A stretch of DNA of 64,000 bases, from contig NZ_CP109796.1 of NCBI RefSeq assembly GCF_038725785.1, positions 2,356,001-2,420,000 on the forward strand, in the 5' to 3' direction. Positions 18,598 to 27,888 of this stretch are shown piece after piece. Numbering within the stretch: position 1 is the first letter of the stretch; each line of letters begins with the position of its first letter. Origin of the DNA: Termitidicoccus mucosus. GTDB taxonomy: Bacteria; Verrucomicrobiota; Verrucomicrobiia; Opitutales; Opitutaceae. The position numbers were made by a program, and so were the translations under genes. Under the pieces are notes generated by a model. That model searched no databases. It was not told where the DNA came from and was given only the letters and a program-made list of their open reading frames with translations.

Positions 18598-19638
18598 TCA
18601 GAAGACCCACGGGCGGCGTTTTTTCTGTTGCGGGAGATCGGCGGCGGCCTTGGCGGCGGCCTCGACCTCGCCCAGGCGCGTGCGCGCGGTGGTGGCCACG
18701 GGGGAGTCGGGGTAGATGGTGATGGCCTCGTTGTAGAAGACGCGGGCGGCCTGGTAGTTGTCGCGGCGCTTGAAGTAGAAGTCGGCGATCTTGATTTTGC
18801 TTTCGGCGAGGATGGTCTTCATCTCGGCGAGGCCTTTTTCGGCGGCGGACACGTGGTTGTCGCCGGGGTAGAGGATCATGAAGTCCTCGAAATAGGTGAC
18901 GGCTTCCTTGGTGGAACCCTGGTCGTGGTAGGGGCTGTCCACGAGCGAGGCGTAGGTTTCGCCGAGCTTGAGGTAGGCGTCGGGGGAGAGGACGGAGTTG
19001 CCGTAGTTGTTCACGAGGCGGTCGAGCGCATAGAGCGTCTCGGCCGTCTCGCCGAGATATTGGTGGGCGTGCGCGATGTCGAGCAATGCGAGGGGCGCGT
19101 AGTCGCTGTAGGGGGCGTTGAAGATGACCGTCTCCAGGAACTGGATACCCTTCTCGCGGTTGGTGAACCCGGGGAAAACCCAGAGGAACCGGCCGCGCGC
19201 GCCATTGAGGAGGGCGGCGCCGAGGTTGTATTGCTCGCCGATGATTTCGTCGAAGCGCGTGGTGTTGGGGTAGCGGCTGACGACGGTCTGAAAGTTGTTG
19301 AAGGACTTGTTGTATTTCCTGATTTCGCGCTGGAGCTTGGCGGCGCGGTAAAGGGCCTCGGGGGCGTAGATGGAGTTGCTGTAGCGTTTTCCGACGCGCT
19401 CGTAGTCCTTGATCGCGGGCCGGACCCTGCCTTTTTCCTCGTCCTCCCGCGCCTCGTTCATGAGGCCGAGGGCATTGCGGCCTTCGTTGCCCACGAGGCC
19501 GGAGAGGACGCCGCCTTCGATCTTCCAGCCGTTTTCGGGGGTCCAGATGAGTTCGGCGGCGAGGCGTCCGGAAATGGCCAAGGCGAAGGCGAGTAAAAGG
19601 AGCCGGATGGCGGGCCGGATGAAGAAAACAGGTGGCAT
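18598..19638 (-). CDS. BamD/YfiO-like TPR protein
   Basis: A 346-aa protein with a signal sequence (RLLLLAFALAISGRLAA) and TPR-like repeats: AIKDYERVGKRYSNSIYAPEAL, KSFNNFQTVVSRYPNT and later ARVFYNEAITIYPDSPVA. These match the BamD family, a subunit of the outer-membrane barrel assembly machinery. Odd: BamD is normally a lipoprotein, but no lipobox cysteine is seen in the leader. It is also longer than the usual ~245 aa. It ends a probable rpmF-plsX-fabH operon, starting 19 bp after fabH. A different periplasmic TPR role remains possible. Confidence 0.75.
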   Translation of the reverse strand: MPPVFFIRPAIRLLLLAFALAISGRLAAELIWTPENGWKIEGGVLSGLVGNEGRNALGLMNEAREDEEKGRVRPAIKDYERVGKRYSNSIYAPEALYRAAKLQREIRKYNKSFNNFQTVVSRYPNTTRFDEIIGEQYNLGAALLNGARGRFLWVFPGFTNREKGIQFLETVIFNAPYSDYAPLALLDIAHAHQYLGETAETLYALDRLVNNYGNSVLSPDAYLKLGETYASLVDSPYHDQGSTKEAVTYFEDFMILYPGDNHVSAAEKGLAEMKTILAESKIKIADFYFKRRDNYQAARVFYNEAITIYPDSPVATTARTRLGEVEAAAKAAADLPQQKKRRPWVF

Positions 19639-19657
19639 GGGCGGACGGGTTTAAAGG

Positions 19658-20665
19658 TTACCAGCGAACCAGCGCGGCTCCGTAGGTCAAGCCCGCCCCG
19701 AAGGCCACCATGAGCGAAATGCCGCCGGGGGCGATGGCGCCGGAGCGGCGGGCCTCGTCGAGGGCGAGCGGAATGGAGGCGGCGGAGGTGTTGCCGTAAC
19801 GTTGAAGGTTGGTGAAGAGACGTCCGGGGGGAAGGCCGAGGCTTTTGGCGATGGCGTCCACGATGCGCTGGTTGGCTTGATGGGGAATCACGCAGCCAAT
19901 TTGAGACACGGTGAGGCCGTGTTGTTCCAGAATTTCGACACAGGTTCTTTCCATGCCGCGCACGGCCATCTTGAAGACTTCGCGGCCTTTCATGCGCACA
20001 AAGTGCTCCCGGGCATGGATGTTATCCGGCGTGAGGGGCCTGGCGCTGCCGCCGGCGGCGATGTTGAGATACGCGTCCATGCCGCCTTCGCAATGGATGC
20101 GGGTGCCGAGGATGCGGGCGTGGGGGCTGGCCGACTCGGAGGCCGGCCCGAGCACGGCCGCGCCGGCGGCGTCGCCGAAGAGGATGCAGGTGGAGCGGTC
20201 CTGCCAGTCGAGGAACGAGGAGAGTTTTTCCGCGCCGATGACGAGGGCGCGGCGGTAGCGGCCGGAGCCGAGCATGGCCCAGCCGGCGTCGAGCGCGTAG
20301 ATGAAGCCGGAGCAGGCGGCGTTGAGGTCGAAGGCGGGGATGTGCCGGGGCGCGCCGAGCCGGGCCTGCACGAGGCTGGCGCACGAAGGCATGATCATGT
20401 CGGGACTTATGGTCGCGACGATGATGAGGTCGATGTCGGCGATGGTGAGCTTCGCGTCCGCGAGCGCGGCGGTGGCGGCGCGGGCTGCGAGGTCGGAGGT
20501 GTTTTCACCGGGGGCGGCGATGCGGCGCTCGCGGATGCCGGTGCGGGTGACGATCCACTCGTCAGTCGTGTCGAGGTTGTGCGTTTGCGCGAGTTCTATG
20601 TTGGTCAACGCCCGGGCCGGAGTTGCAGAGCCGGTGCCGAGGATGGAAATGTGCGTGGTGGGCAT
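19658..20665 (-). CDS. fabH: Beta-ketoacyl-ACP synthase III
   Basis: A 335-aa enzyme that starts fatty-acid synthesis by condensing acetyl-CoA with malonyl-ACP. The catalytic triad is intact: Cys in LNAACSGFIYALDAG, His in CVIPHQANQRI and Asn in YGNTSAASIPLAL. The arginine of TRTGIRERR and a C-terminal GAGLTYGAAL stretch also fit the family. It is 36 bp downstream of plsX, the common plsX-fabH arrangement. Start ATG at 20665. Confidence 0.97.
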   Translation of the reverse strand: MPTTHISILGTGSATPARALTNIELAQTHNLDTTDEWIVTRTGIRERRIAAPGENTSDLAARAATAALADAKLTIADIDLIIVATISPDMIMPSCASLVQARLGAPRHIPAFDLNAACSGFIYALDAGWAMLGSGRYRRALVIGAEKLSSFLDWQDRSTCILFGDAAGAAVLGPASESASPHARILGTRIHCEGGMDAYLNIAAGGSARPLTPDNIHAREHFVRMKGREVFKMAVRGMERTCVEILEQHGLTVSQIGCVIPHQANQRIVDAIAKSLGLPPGRLFTNLQRYGNTSAASIPLALDEARRSGAIAPGGISLMVAFGAGLTYGAALVRW

Positions 20666-20701
20666 GAGCGCGCAGGCAAGAAAAAATGGAGGCGGGAAAT
20701 G

Positions 20702-21760
20702 TTACCGGGCGACGAGTCCGATGAGATCGTTGGCGCGGGCGATATCGGCCTCGATGTGCCGGGTGAGGTTGGTCTTGATCATCTCGCTGGCATCGTAGAT
20801 CGCGTTCTTGAGGGCCTGGCGGTTGGCAGAGCCGTGGGCCTTGATGAGATTGCCGCGAAGCCCGAGCAGCGGCGCGCCGCCGTAGCGTTCGGGTTTCACG
20901 CGGTCGCGGAGTTCGGTAAACGCGCCGCGGACGAGGAGCGCGCCGGTTTTGCGGATGGGGTTGGCGAGGAGGCCGGCCTTGAGTTCGGTGACGAAGAACT
21001 TGGCGAGCGACTCCCACGACTTCAGGCAGATGTTGCCGACAAAGCCGTCGCAAACCACCACGTCCACCTCGTCGGCGAAAAGCTGGAAGCCTTCGACGGG
21101 GCCGAGGTAGTGGATGAGGTCGCCGAGGCGCTTGAGCATCTCGTGGGTCTCGGTGACGAGGGTGTTGCCCTTGCCTTCCTCGGTGCCGATGGTGAGGAGG
21201 CCGATGCGCGGGCGTTCGACGCCGAATACGAGCCGGTAATAATGCGAGCCGACGATCGCGTTGTGGACGAGATGGTCGGGGCGGGCCTCGGGATTGGCGC
21301 CGGCGTCGAGGATGACGAAGTGGCCGTTGGCGCGCGGGATGACGGCGGCGAGGGCGGCGCGGTCCATGCCGTCGAGCGTGCGGAGCTTGAGGATGCCCGC
21401 GCCGACGAGGCAGCCGGTGTTGCCGCAACTGATGGCGGCGCCTGCCTCGCCGTTTTTAACCAGCTCGATGGCGCGGGCCATCGAGGAGTCCTTTTTCCGT
21501 TTCAACGCAAGCAACGGCTTGTCGCCCATGGTGACGACTTCGGAGGCGTGAAAAAACGCCAGCTTCGGATGGCCGGCGAGGCCCGCCTCCTGCGCGAGTT
21601 GCCGGAGCAACGCCTCGTCGCCGACAAGCGTCAGCGGGCTGAGGTCCGGAAATTCGTCCAGCGCGAGTTTCGCCGCGGCAACGACTTCGGAAGGTCCGAG
21701 GTCGCTTCCCATGGCATCAACCGCGATGCAACCGTGGACGCCGTCGATCGAGCCCGACAC
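20702..21760 (-). CDS. plsX: Phosphate acyltransferase PlsX
   Basis: A 352-aa protein that converts acyl-ACP to acyl-phosphate for phospholipid synthesis. Family motifs include IAVDAMGSDLGP at the N-terminus, the central AAISCGNTGCLVGAG and the C-terminal YGGAPLLGLRGNLIKAHGSAN. The start is a GTG at 21760; the first ATG is already inside the conserved VDAMG strand and so too late. It is 48 bp downstream of rpmF, the classic rpmF-plsX-fabH order. Confidence 0.97.
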   Translation of the reverse strand: MSGSIDGVHGCIAVDAMGSDLGPSEVVAAAKLALDEFPDLSPLTLVGDEALLRQLAQEAGLAGHPKLAFFHASEVVTMGDKPLLALKRKKDSSMARAIELVKNGEAGAAISCGNTGCLVGAGILKLRTLDGMDRAALAAVIPRANGHFVILDAGANPEARPDHLVHNAIVGSHYYRLVFGVERPRIGLLTIGTEEGKGNTLVTETHEMLKRLGDLIHYLGPVEGFQLFADEVDVVVCDGFVGNICLKSWESLAKFFVTELKAGLLANPIRKTGALLVRGAFTELRDRVKPERYGGAPLLGLRGNLIKAHGSANRQALKNAIYDASEMIKTNLTRHIEADIARANDLIGLVAR

Positions 21761-21808
21761 AGGGGGAAAAGGAGGGAGTTGAGTGGGAGCAGTGCGGCGG
21801 GGCGGGGA

Positions 21809-21988
21809 TCAGACCTCGACGTTGAGCACCTGGCGTCCGCGATACATGCCGTTCTTCTGGTTCACGCGGTGCGGGCGGAAGGCGCTGCCGTCGGTCGGAT
21901 CGATCGAGTATTGCGGAGCCTTGAAAGCGTTGGCGGCGCGGCGGTTGGCGCTGCGGCGTTTGGATTGTTTGCGTTTTGGATTAGCCAT
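21809..21988 (-). CDS. rpmF: 50S ribosomal protein bL32
   Basis: A 59-aa protein, MANPKRKQSKRRSANRRAAN then a conserved middle (SIDPTDGSAFRPHRVN). It lacks the CxxC...CxxC zinc motif, so it is the zinc-independent C- form. It heads the plsX-fabH operon. The yceD gene often found just upstream of rpmF is absent; about 260 bp with no gene separates it from uppP. Confidence 0.95.
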   Translation of the reverse strand: MANPKRKQSKRRSANRRAANAFKAPQYSIDPTDGSAFRPHRVNQKNGMYRGRQVLNVEV

Positions 21989-22249
21989 GATGGAAGTGGT
22001 TAGAAAAGAAACGACAGGGGAAATCCCTGCCGGCTCTTGTTACATGTGTGAAGGGTGGACGTTAAAGCCCCGCGGTGTTTTGCGTCAAGCGCGTTGCTTG
22101 GTCGAGTGCCAGAAAGGGTGCGCCCCAAGACGCAGTCAGCGCGAGGCTGCAGCGCGTGGCGCAGGCCGCCGTGCGTCCGCCCTTCATTTCGCGTCATTCG
22201 CAGATGCCATTTTACCTGCTGCCCTCCATGAAGATGCGCCCCACCTCCC

Positions 22250-23356
22250 TCACACCAGAAACCATCCGACCAGCACCAGGGCGAGGATCACGCGGTAAAT
22301 CGCAAACACGCCCAAGCCGTGCCGCCCGAGGTAGCTGACGAGAAACCTCACCGCGAGCGCAGCCGACACCCCCGCCGCGACGATGCCGAGAATGACATGC
22401 GGCCAGCCAAACACGGCGATCATCGCCGGGCCGGTGGAGACTCCTTTCAGCAATGCCGCCCCGCCCAGGGTGGGCAATCCCACCAAAAAACTGAACTCCG
22501 CCGCCCGCGCCGGGCTGAGTCCGCAAAAATATCCCCCCACCATCGTCACCATCGAGCGGCTGGTGCCGGGCCAGAGCGCGAGGCATTGCATGAGGCCGAT
22601 GCCGAGCGACTGCCGCACGGTGAGTTCCGACAAGTCGCGACGCGCGGCCGACGCGGTCGCGTGCGCCTCGGGCAGGCGGCCGCGCCGCCAGCGTTCGGCG
22701 GCAAGCATGAGCAGCGCGCCGAGGACGAGCGCGATGACCACGGCCTCGATGGAAAAAAGGCGCTCGTCGAGCTTGAGCTTGTGCATGGCCAGCCCGAGCG
22801 AGGCGGCGGGAAACACCGCGAGGATGATGTTGCGCAGCAGGCGCAGCCCGGCGGCGTCGCGCCCGAGCAGCCCGGCGAGCATGGACAGGAGCTGCCTCCA
22901 ATAAAGCAGCATCACCGCGGCGATGGCGCCGGCCTGGATGATGACCGTGTAGGCGTCGGCCGCGAGCTTGAGCGTGAGCGGCTCGCCGGCGGGATTTTTG
23001 GCGGAGGGTTCGCTGGCCCAGAGCGGCCGCCCGTCGGCGGCGAGCAGCGGCGCGTCCGATTCGAGACCGAGCGCGTGCGAGGCGATGATGAGGTGCCCGG
23101 TGGAGGAAACCGGCAGAAATTCCGTGATGCCCTCGACCACGCCCAGGATGATCGCATCGCCCGCGCTGAGTTCGGCGGCGGGCGGGACCTGCGGGTCGCC
23201 CGCTGCGGAAAGCACCGGCGAGACAGTTTCGTCGGCGCGGAGACTGGCCGGAGGAAAAAACGCCTGCGCCAGCAACGACGAAAAAATTAAAACGATGAGC
23301 GAGCGCCGCGAACGGCAAACCGCGCCCGGTCTTGTGGAATGAAACGCTCCTGTCAT
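22250..23356 (-). CDS. uppP: Undecaprenyl-diphosphatase (BacA/UppP family)
   Basis: A 368-aa polytopic membrane protein that recycles the undecaprenyl carrier of cell-wall synthesis. Signatures are GVVEGITEFLPVSSTGHLI (with the catalytic glutamates) and ALWPGTSRSMVTMVGG (with the essential serine and arginine). It is about 100 residues longer than typical. The N-terminus carries an extra hydrophobic leader (SLIVLIFSSLLAQAFF) plus a polar linker, and residues about 110-130 form an extra loop (LLAADGRPLWASEP). The start at 23356 is uncertain; a start nearer the first core helix would remove the extension. Confidence 0.93.
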   Translation of the reverse strand: MTGAFHSTRPGAVCRSRRSLIVLIFSSLLAQAFFPPASLRADETVSPVLSAAGDPQVPPAAELSAGDAIILGVVEGITEFLPVSSTGHLIIASHALGLESDAPLLAADGRPLWASEPSAKNPAGEPLTLKLAADAYTVIIQAGAIAAVMLLYWRQLLSMLAGLLGRDAAGLRLLRNIILAVFPAASLGLAMHKLKLDERLFSIEAVVIALVLGALLMLAAERWRRGRLPEAHATASAARRDLSELTVRQSLGIGLMQCLALWPGTSRSMVTMVGGYFCGLSPARAAEFSFLVGLPTLGGAALLKGVSTGPAMIAVFGWPHVILGIVAAGVSAALAVRFLVSYLGRHGLGVFAIYRVILALVLVGWFLV

Positions 23357-23472
23357 CCGCACCAGTCGCGCCGATGCGCGCGGTCCTGTCGAGAATATGC
23401 TTTCCCCGCGAGGTTTTTTTTCGCTTCGATTAACAACTGGATGCAATTCAATCCGGCATTTTCCCATTCCCG

Positions 23473-23553
23473 CTCTTTCCTCTTTATTCTTTCTCTTTCC
23501 TCTTTCTCCCCTGCTCGCCCCCTGACGAAAGAGAAAGAATAAAGAGGAAAGAG
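23473..23553. repeat. Pyrimidine/purine palindrome, copy 1
   Basis: Perfect 27-bp arms made only of C/T (23473-23499, CTCTTTCCTC...) and A/G (23527-23553). It lies between uppP and glmM. A related element with 20-bp arms is at 41654-41747. The C/T versus A/G strand asymmetry would also allow triplex-type structure. Confidence 0.8.
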
Positions 23554-23594
23554 AATGGCACCCGGCTTGAGTCGCTTCGATTAACAACCTCCTG

Positions 23595-24977
23595 ATGAAA
23601 CGAACCTATTTCGGCACCGATGGCGTGCGCGGCCCTTATGGCGGGCCGGTGATCAACGAGCAATTTGCCGCGCGACTGGGCGAGGCCGCTGCGCATTTTG
23701 CCATGGCGCGGGCCGGGCGCCCCGGCAATCCGGCCCGCGTGTTGATCGGCCGCGACACCCGCGGCTCGGGCTGGCGCCTGGAGCAGGCGGTCGCGGCGGG
23801 GCTCGCCGCGGGCGGCCTGTCGCCCGCCGCGCTCGGCATCGTGCCGACGCCGGCGGTCGCGGCGGCGGTGTTGCGCGAGCGCGCGATCCTGGGCGTGATG
23901 ATCACCGCCTCGCATAATCCGGCGGGCGACAACGGCATCAAGTTTTTCGACCATCAGGGACTCAAGTTCAACGACGCGGGCGAGGCGGAAATCGAAAGCC
24001 TGCTGCCCGGCGAGGCGCGCGGGCGCGAACTGGCCGCGGGGATCGACTCCGCCGCCGCGACCCACGCCGGCCCGCTGCCCAGGATCGACGGCCTCGCCGC
24101 CTATCTGGAAACAACGCGCTCCCTTTTGCCGCCGGGCGCGCTGGCCGGCTGGCGCGTGGCGCTCGACACCGCCAACGGCTCCACCTGCGCCACCAGCCCG
24201 ATGGTCCTGCGCGGGTTCGGCGCGACCGTCGACGCGCTCGGCGCGGAGCCCGACGGGAAAAACATCAACGCGGGCGTCGGCAGCGAGCACCCCGGAAAAC
24301 TCGCCGCGCGCGTGCGCGAAACCGGCGCGCAAATCGGCATCGCGCACGACGGCGACGGTGACCGCTGCATCCTCTGCGACGAACACGGCGCGGTGCTCGA
24401 CGGCGACGAGATCCTCACCCTGCTCGCGCTGCACGCGCTGAACCGCCGCAGCCTCGCGGCGGACACGCTGGTCGTCACCGTCCAGAGCAACCTCGGCGTG
24501 GACGCCGCCGTGCGCGCGGCGGGCGGGCGCGTGGAGCGCAGCGCGGTGGGCGACCGTTACGTGATCGAAAAAATGCTGGCCACCGGCGCGACGCTCGGCG
24601 GCGAGTCGTCGGGACACGTCATTTTCTCGGACATCTCGCGCACGGGCGACGGGCTCGTGGCGGCGTTGAAGGTGCTCGAAGTGATGCTTGAGACCGGGCG
24701 CCCCCTGTCGGAATTGCGGAAAGGGTTGAAAAAATTCCCGCAGGCGACGTCAAGCCTGCGCGTGCGCGAAAAACTCCCGCTCGACGCGCTGCCGCCCCTT
24801 TCCGGCGAAATCGCCGCGCTGGAGCGCGAACTCGGCGCGGAAGGCCGCGTGCTCGTGCGCTATTCCGGCACCGAGACGAAACTGCGCCTGCTGGTCGAGG
24901 GGCCGACGGCCGCGGCCGTGAAATCCGGCCTCGCCCGCCTAGACACCGCGGCACGGCAAGCGCTGGAAGTGGTGTAG
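23595..24977 (+). CDS. glmM: Phosphoglucosamine mutase
   Basis: A 460-aa enzyme converting glucosamine-6-phosphate to glucosamine-1-phosphate on the way to UDP-GlcNAc. The opening KRTYFGTDGVRG, the phosphoserine loop ITASHNPAGDNGIK (Ser about residue 105), the metal loop DGDGDRC (about 252), the sugar loop GGESSGHVIF and the C-terminal phosphate loop VRYSGTETKLRLL are all intact. Start ATG at 23595 directly at the conserved N-terminus. It ends 3 bp from the convergent gene at 24981. Confidence 0.96.
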   Translation: MKRTYFGTDGVRGPYGGPVINEQFAARLGEAAAHFAMARAGRPGNPARVLIGRDTRGSGWRLEQAVAAGLAAGGLSPAALGIVPTPAVAAAVLRERAILGVMITASHNPAGDNGIKFFDHQGLKFNDAGEAEIESLLPGEARGRELAAGIDSAAATHAGPLPRIDGLAAYLETTRSLLPPGALAGWRVALDTANGSTCATSPMVLRGFGATVDALGAEPDGKNINAGVGSEHPGKLAARVRETGAQIGIAHDGDGDRCILCDEHGAVLDGDEILTLLALHALNRRSLAADTLVVTVQSNLGVDAAVRAAGGRVERSAVGDRYVIEKMLATGATLGGESSGHVIFSDISRTGDGLVAALKVLEVMLETGRPLSELRKGLKKFPQATSSLRVREKLPLDALPPLSGEIAALERELGAEGRVLVRYSGTETKLRLLVEGPTAAAVKSGLARLDTAARQALEVV

Positions 24978-24980
24978 CCT

Positions 24981-27737
24981 TTACCGCACCTCAAACTCAT
25001 ACGCCGCGCCGCCCGCGCCCGCGGCGTAAAACGCATACCGGCCGGGCGGCAGCGACCGCCCCACGCGCAGCAGCGTCACGCCGGGCTCCAGCTCCTCCAT
25101 CACGGTCGTCTCGCGCCGGTCTCCCGCGCTCGCGAAATCCTTGGTCACGGTCACCATCGCCACCTTGCGATCCGCGCCGGCTTTTTTCATTTCCAGCGGC
25201 GCCACCTCCAGCAGCGGCCACTCCTCGCCCACGTTCGCCGGGCGCGCCAGCGCGCCGCGAAATAGCAGCGTCACCCCCGCGCCCGGCACGGCCGGCGCCG
25301 GAGTGTCGCCGTCAAACACCAGCGTGCCTGCCGCCGAGCCTTCCTCATCCTTCGAGCCCAGCCACACCCACGAAAGCACCGTGTCCGCCGCGCGCCCGGT
25401 CTTTTGCAGCAGGGAGCGTTTCACTCGCCCGTTGTTGGCCGGAAGCGCGCGCCATTGCCCGTCCGCCCACACATGGGCACCGGCGTCCGCCGGCCACCGG
25501 TCGGACGGCAGCACCGTCGCCCTTCCGCCCGACACCGGAAACGCCAGCGACCACCATTGCCCGCGCGAGCGGCCCGCGATCTCCCGCAACGACAAATCCA
25601 GGTCAAACACAAACGCCCCGCCGCCGCCGAACCACGATTCCCGCGCATTCGCGCCGCCCTTCGCCGCGCCGTCATCGCCGGTTTCCAGCACGAGCGCGCC
25701 CGCGCCCGGCTCCACCGCGCCGCGCAACGCGCGCCGCGCGCCCGGCCAGGCAAGCGAGTCCAGCACCGCGGACACCTCCCCCGTGAGCGTGTCCACCCGG
25801 TCGAAACGCAACCGCACGCGCTCCCCCGCCCCGCCGTCGCGCGCGAGCGTCCCGTCATACGCCGCGCCCTCGCGCACCACCAAGAACGCCAGTTCCCGCA
25901 GCTCCGCGCGGCGCCGCGCCACCGCCGCCACGTCGCGCGGCGAGGCCGGCGCGAGGGTGACCGTCCCGCCGTCCGCCGTCCGCGCGCTGAACGCGCCTCC
26001 CTCCTCCCCGAAAGCCAGGCTGAAGCCGTCCGCGCCCAGCAGGCCCATGCGCGCCGCCCCCGGCACGCGCTCCGCCGCGCCGCTCTCCAGCCGCAGCGGA
26101 CGCCCCGCCGCGCGGTGGCGGTTCGCGACCAGCCCGCCGCGCACCGTCCGCGTCCAGTGATTGGTCGCGCTCTCGAGCACGGCCTCCAGCGCGCCGTTTG
26201 TATCGAGTTTTTTGATACGCAATAAAAATTCCTCGTGCGCGCCGCCGTCCGCGGTCGGACGCGCGCTGGCGAGGAAAACCCGGCCCGACGCGAACTCCGC
26301 CCGCAGCCGGCCCTCCGCGGCCCGCAGCCTCGCGATGGCCGACACGCGCGCCGCGTCCGCGAGCAGGCGGAGATTACCCTGCCATCCTGCGATGCGCGAA
26401 GTGAGCGCGTCCGCCTGGGCCGCGAACTCCAGCCGCAGCGCCGCCTCGTCGCCGACCAGCGGCCCCGCGCCGCGCGCCGCCTGCGCCGCGTCCGATTCCA
26501 GCGTGAGCAGCGGCAGGCCCGTCGCCGGGTCGCTTGAGAAACGTCCCGTCATCGCGCGGGAATCGCTCCATCCATTCTCGGTGCGCAGCAGCGCGGTCAG
26601 CGTCCGCTCCGCCGCGTTCACGCCTGTCACCTCGACGCTTACGCCCAGCTCGTCCTCCGCCCCGCCGTTTTCAGGAGCGCGGACATTCTTGTCCGCGATG
26701 TCGCCGGCAGGTTCCGGGCGGGGCGACATACCCGCCGCGCCCGCATTCCATTGAGACGCTTCCGCGCCGGTGATTGTTTGGGATTTGTGATTTGGGGATT
26801 TGGAATTTTCCCCGGAGGGGTCATGGGCCAGCGTGCCTAGGAAAAACGCCCCGGCGCGGAATTGCCCGGCGACCTTTTCGAGCGCCCTGTCCCCGCCCGC
26901 CTCCAACTCCGCGTAAAACTGCGCGCGCGCTTTTTCCAGCCGCGCAAGCGTCTCGCCGCCGCGCGACACGATGCGGCGGATTTGCTCCACGTCCGATTCG
27001 CGCGACACGTCCAGCACGCGCCCGTCGAATTCGCCGAGGGGACGCCCGCCCGGGGCCGCCGTGACCGGCGCGCTCCCGGTCACGTGCGCCCTCCAGCCGG
27101 CGTTGGTCAGCGTCGCGCTCATCGTCACATCAAACTCGATCCTTGCCCCGGCAGGCGCGGTTTCGCGCACCAGGGACAACGAGCCGAGCGAACCGTTGTC
27201 CTTGGGATCGACGCCCGCGAGCTGCTGGATGCGCGTCGCGCCCGGTCCGGCCAGCAACCGCTCGATTTTTTCCGGCACGCTCACATCGAGTTTCAATTCG
27301 TCCGCCAGATACGCGCGCGCCTCCACCGGCTCGTAAAGCGCGCCCGGCAATTTCGTCACCGCGCGTCCGCGGTTTTCCGCCTCGCCGGGCCGGGTCGCGC
27401 CCGCAGGCCTGACCGGGCTTTCTGAGAACGACACCAGCGCGAGACCGTGCTCCGAAGCAAATTCCGCCGCGGCAGCCCGCCACACTTCCGCGTCCGGCGC
27501 CTTTCCCGGGCCGCGCGACATCACAACGACCAAGATCACCGCCAGCGCCGCGCCCAGCGCGGCCAGCGCGCGCGGATTGCGGATGCGGCGCCAGACGGCT
27601 GCGGCGCGCGCGGCAGGTCGGGCCGGAAAAGACGGCGTGACTGAAGGCTGCAGGGAAGACGGAGGCGGAGCTGACAAAGGCAAAGGGATCTGCGACGGCT
27701 CGGCCGGGGTGTTGGTTGTGTTTTCTGCTTTCTTCAT
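24981..27737 (-). CDS. Large single-pass membrane protein of unknown function with an in-frame palindromic insert
   Basis: A 918-aa protein not assigned to a family. It has a proline-rich cytoplasmic N-terminus (about 1-50), one membrane helix (ALAALGAALAVILVVVM, about 55-72) and a long Ala/Gly/Arg-rich extracytoplasmic part. Residues about 305-355 look foreign: NSKSPNHKSQT comes from a G/T-rich repeat-like stretch, followed by DIADKNVRAPEN, encoded by a palindromic repeat (26674-26704) that also occurs inside the sialidase-like gene at 38048. The C-terminus (PPGRYAFYAAGAGGAAYEF) looks like a beta-sandwich strand pair. It is the last gene before a tail-to-tail junction with glmM. The start at 27737 is the methionine before KKAENTTN. 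Confidence 0.75.
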   Translation of the reverse strand: MKKAENTTNTPAEPSQIPLPLSAPPPSSLQPSVTPSFPARPAARAAAVWRRIRNPRALAALGAALAVILVVVMSRGPGKAPDAEVWRAAAAEFASEHGLALVSFSESPVRPAGATRPGEAENRGRAVTKLPGALYEPVEARAYLADELKLDVSVPEKIERLLAGPGATRIQQLAGVDPKDNGSLGSLSLVRETAPAGARIEFDVTMSATLTNAGWRAHVTGSAPVTAAPGGRPLGEFDGRVLDVSRESDVEQIRRIVSRGGETLARLEKARAQFYAELEAGGDRALEKVAGQFRAGAFFLGTLAHDPSGENSKSPNHKSQTITGAEASQWNAGAAGMSPRPEPAGDIADKNVRAPENGGAEDELGVSVEVTGVNAAERTLTALLRTENGWSDSRAMTGRFSSDPATGLPLLTLESDAAQAARGAGPLVGDEAALRLEFAAQADALTSRIAGWQGNLRLLADAARVSAIARLRAAEGRLRAEFASGRVFLASARPTADGGAHEEFLLRIKKLDTNGALEAVLESATNHWTRTVRGGLVANRHRAAGRPLRLESGAAERVPGAARMGLLGADGFSLAFGEEGGAFSARTADGGTVTLAPASPRDVAAVARRRAELRELAFLVVREGAAYDGTLARDGGAGERVRLRFDRVDTLTGEVSAVLDSLAWPGARRALRGAVEPGAGALVLETGDDGAAKGGANARESWFGGGGAFVFDLDLSLREIAGRSRGQWWSLAFPVSGGRATVLPSDRWPADAGAHVWADGQWRALPANNGRVKRSLLQKTGRAADTVLSWVWLGSKDEEGSAAGTLVFDGDTPAPAVPGAGVTLLFRGALARPANVGEEWPLLEVAPLEMKKAGADRKVAMVTVTKDFASAGDRRETTVMEELEPGVTLLRVGRSLPPGRYAFYAAGAGGAAYEFEVR
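26674..26704. repeat. Palindromic repeat inside a coding gene, copy 1
   Basis: These 31 bp are identical to 39537-39567. They contain the hairpin CGGACATTCTTGTCCG. The 3' half of the full element seen at 39535-39590 has decayed here. The repeat is read on the minus strand as part of DIADKNVRAPEN within the 918-aa protein. Confidence 0.85.
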
Positions 27738-27888
27738 CGGTTGAGGCGGCCACCAATGTGGACACTCCGCCGCCAAAACGCGAGCCCTGCGCTCGGCAAA
27801 AGGACGATATCAAACATTTCTCTGCCTGTATTGGCAATAAAGCCGTGAACTACGAAAGCCGCACCTGCACAGGCGGGATCCCATCCCT

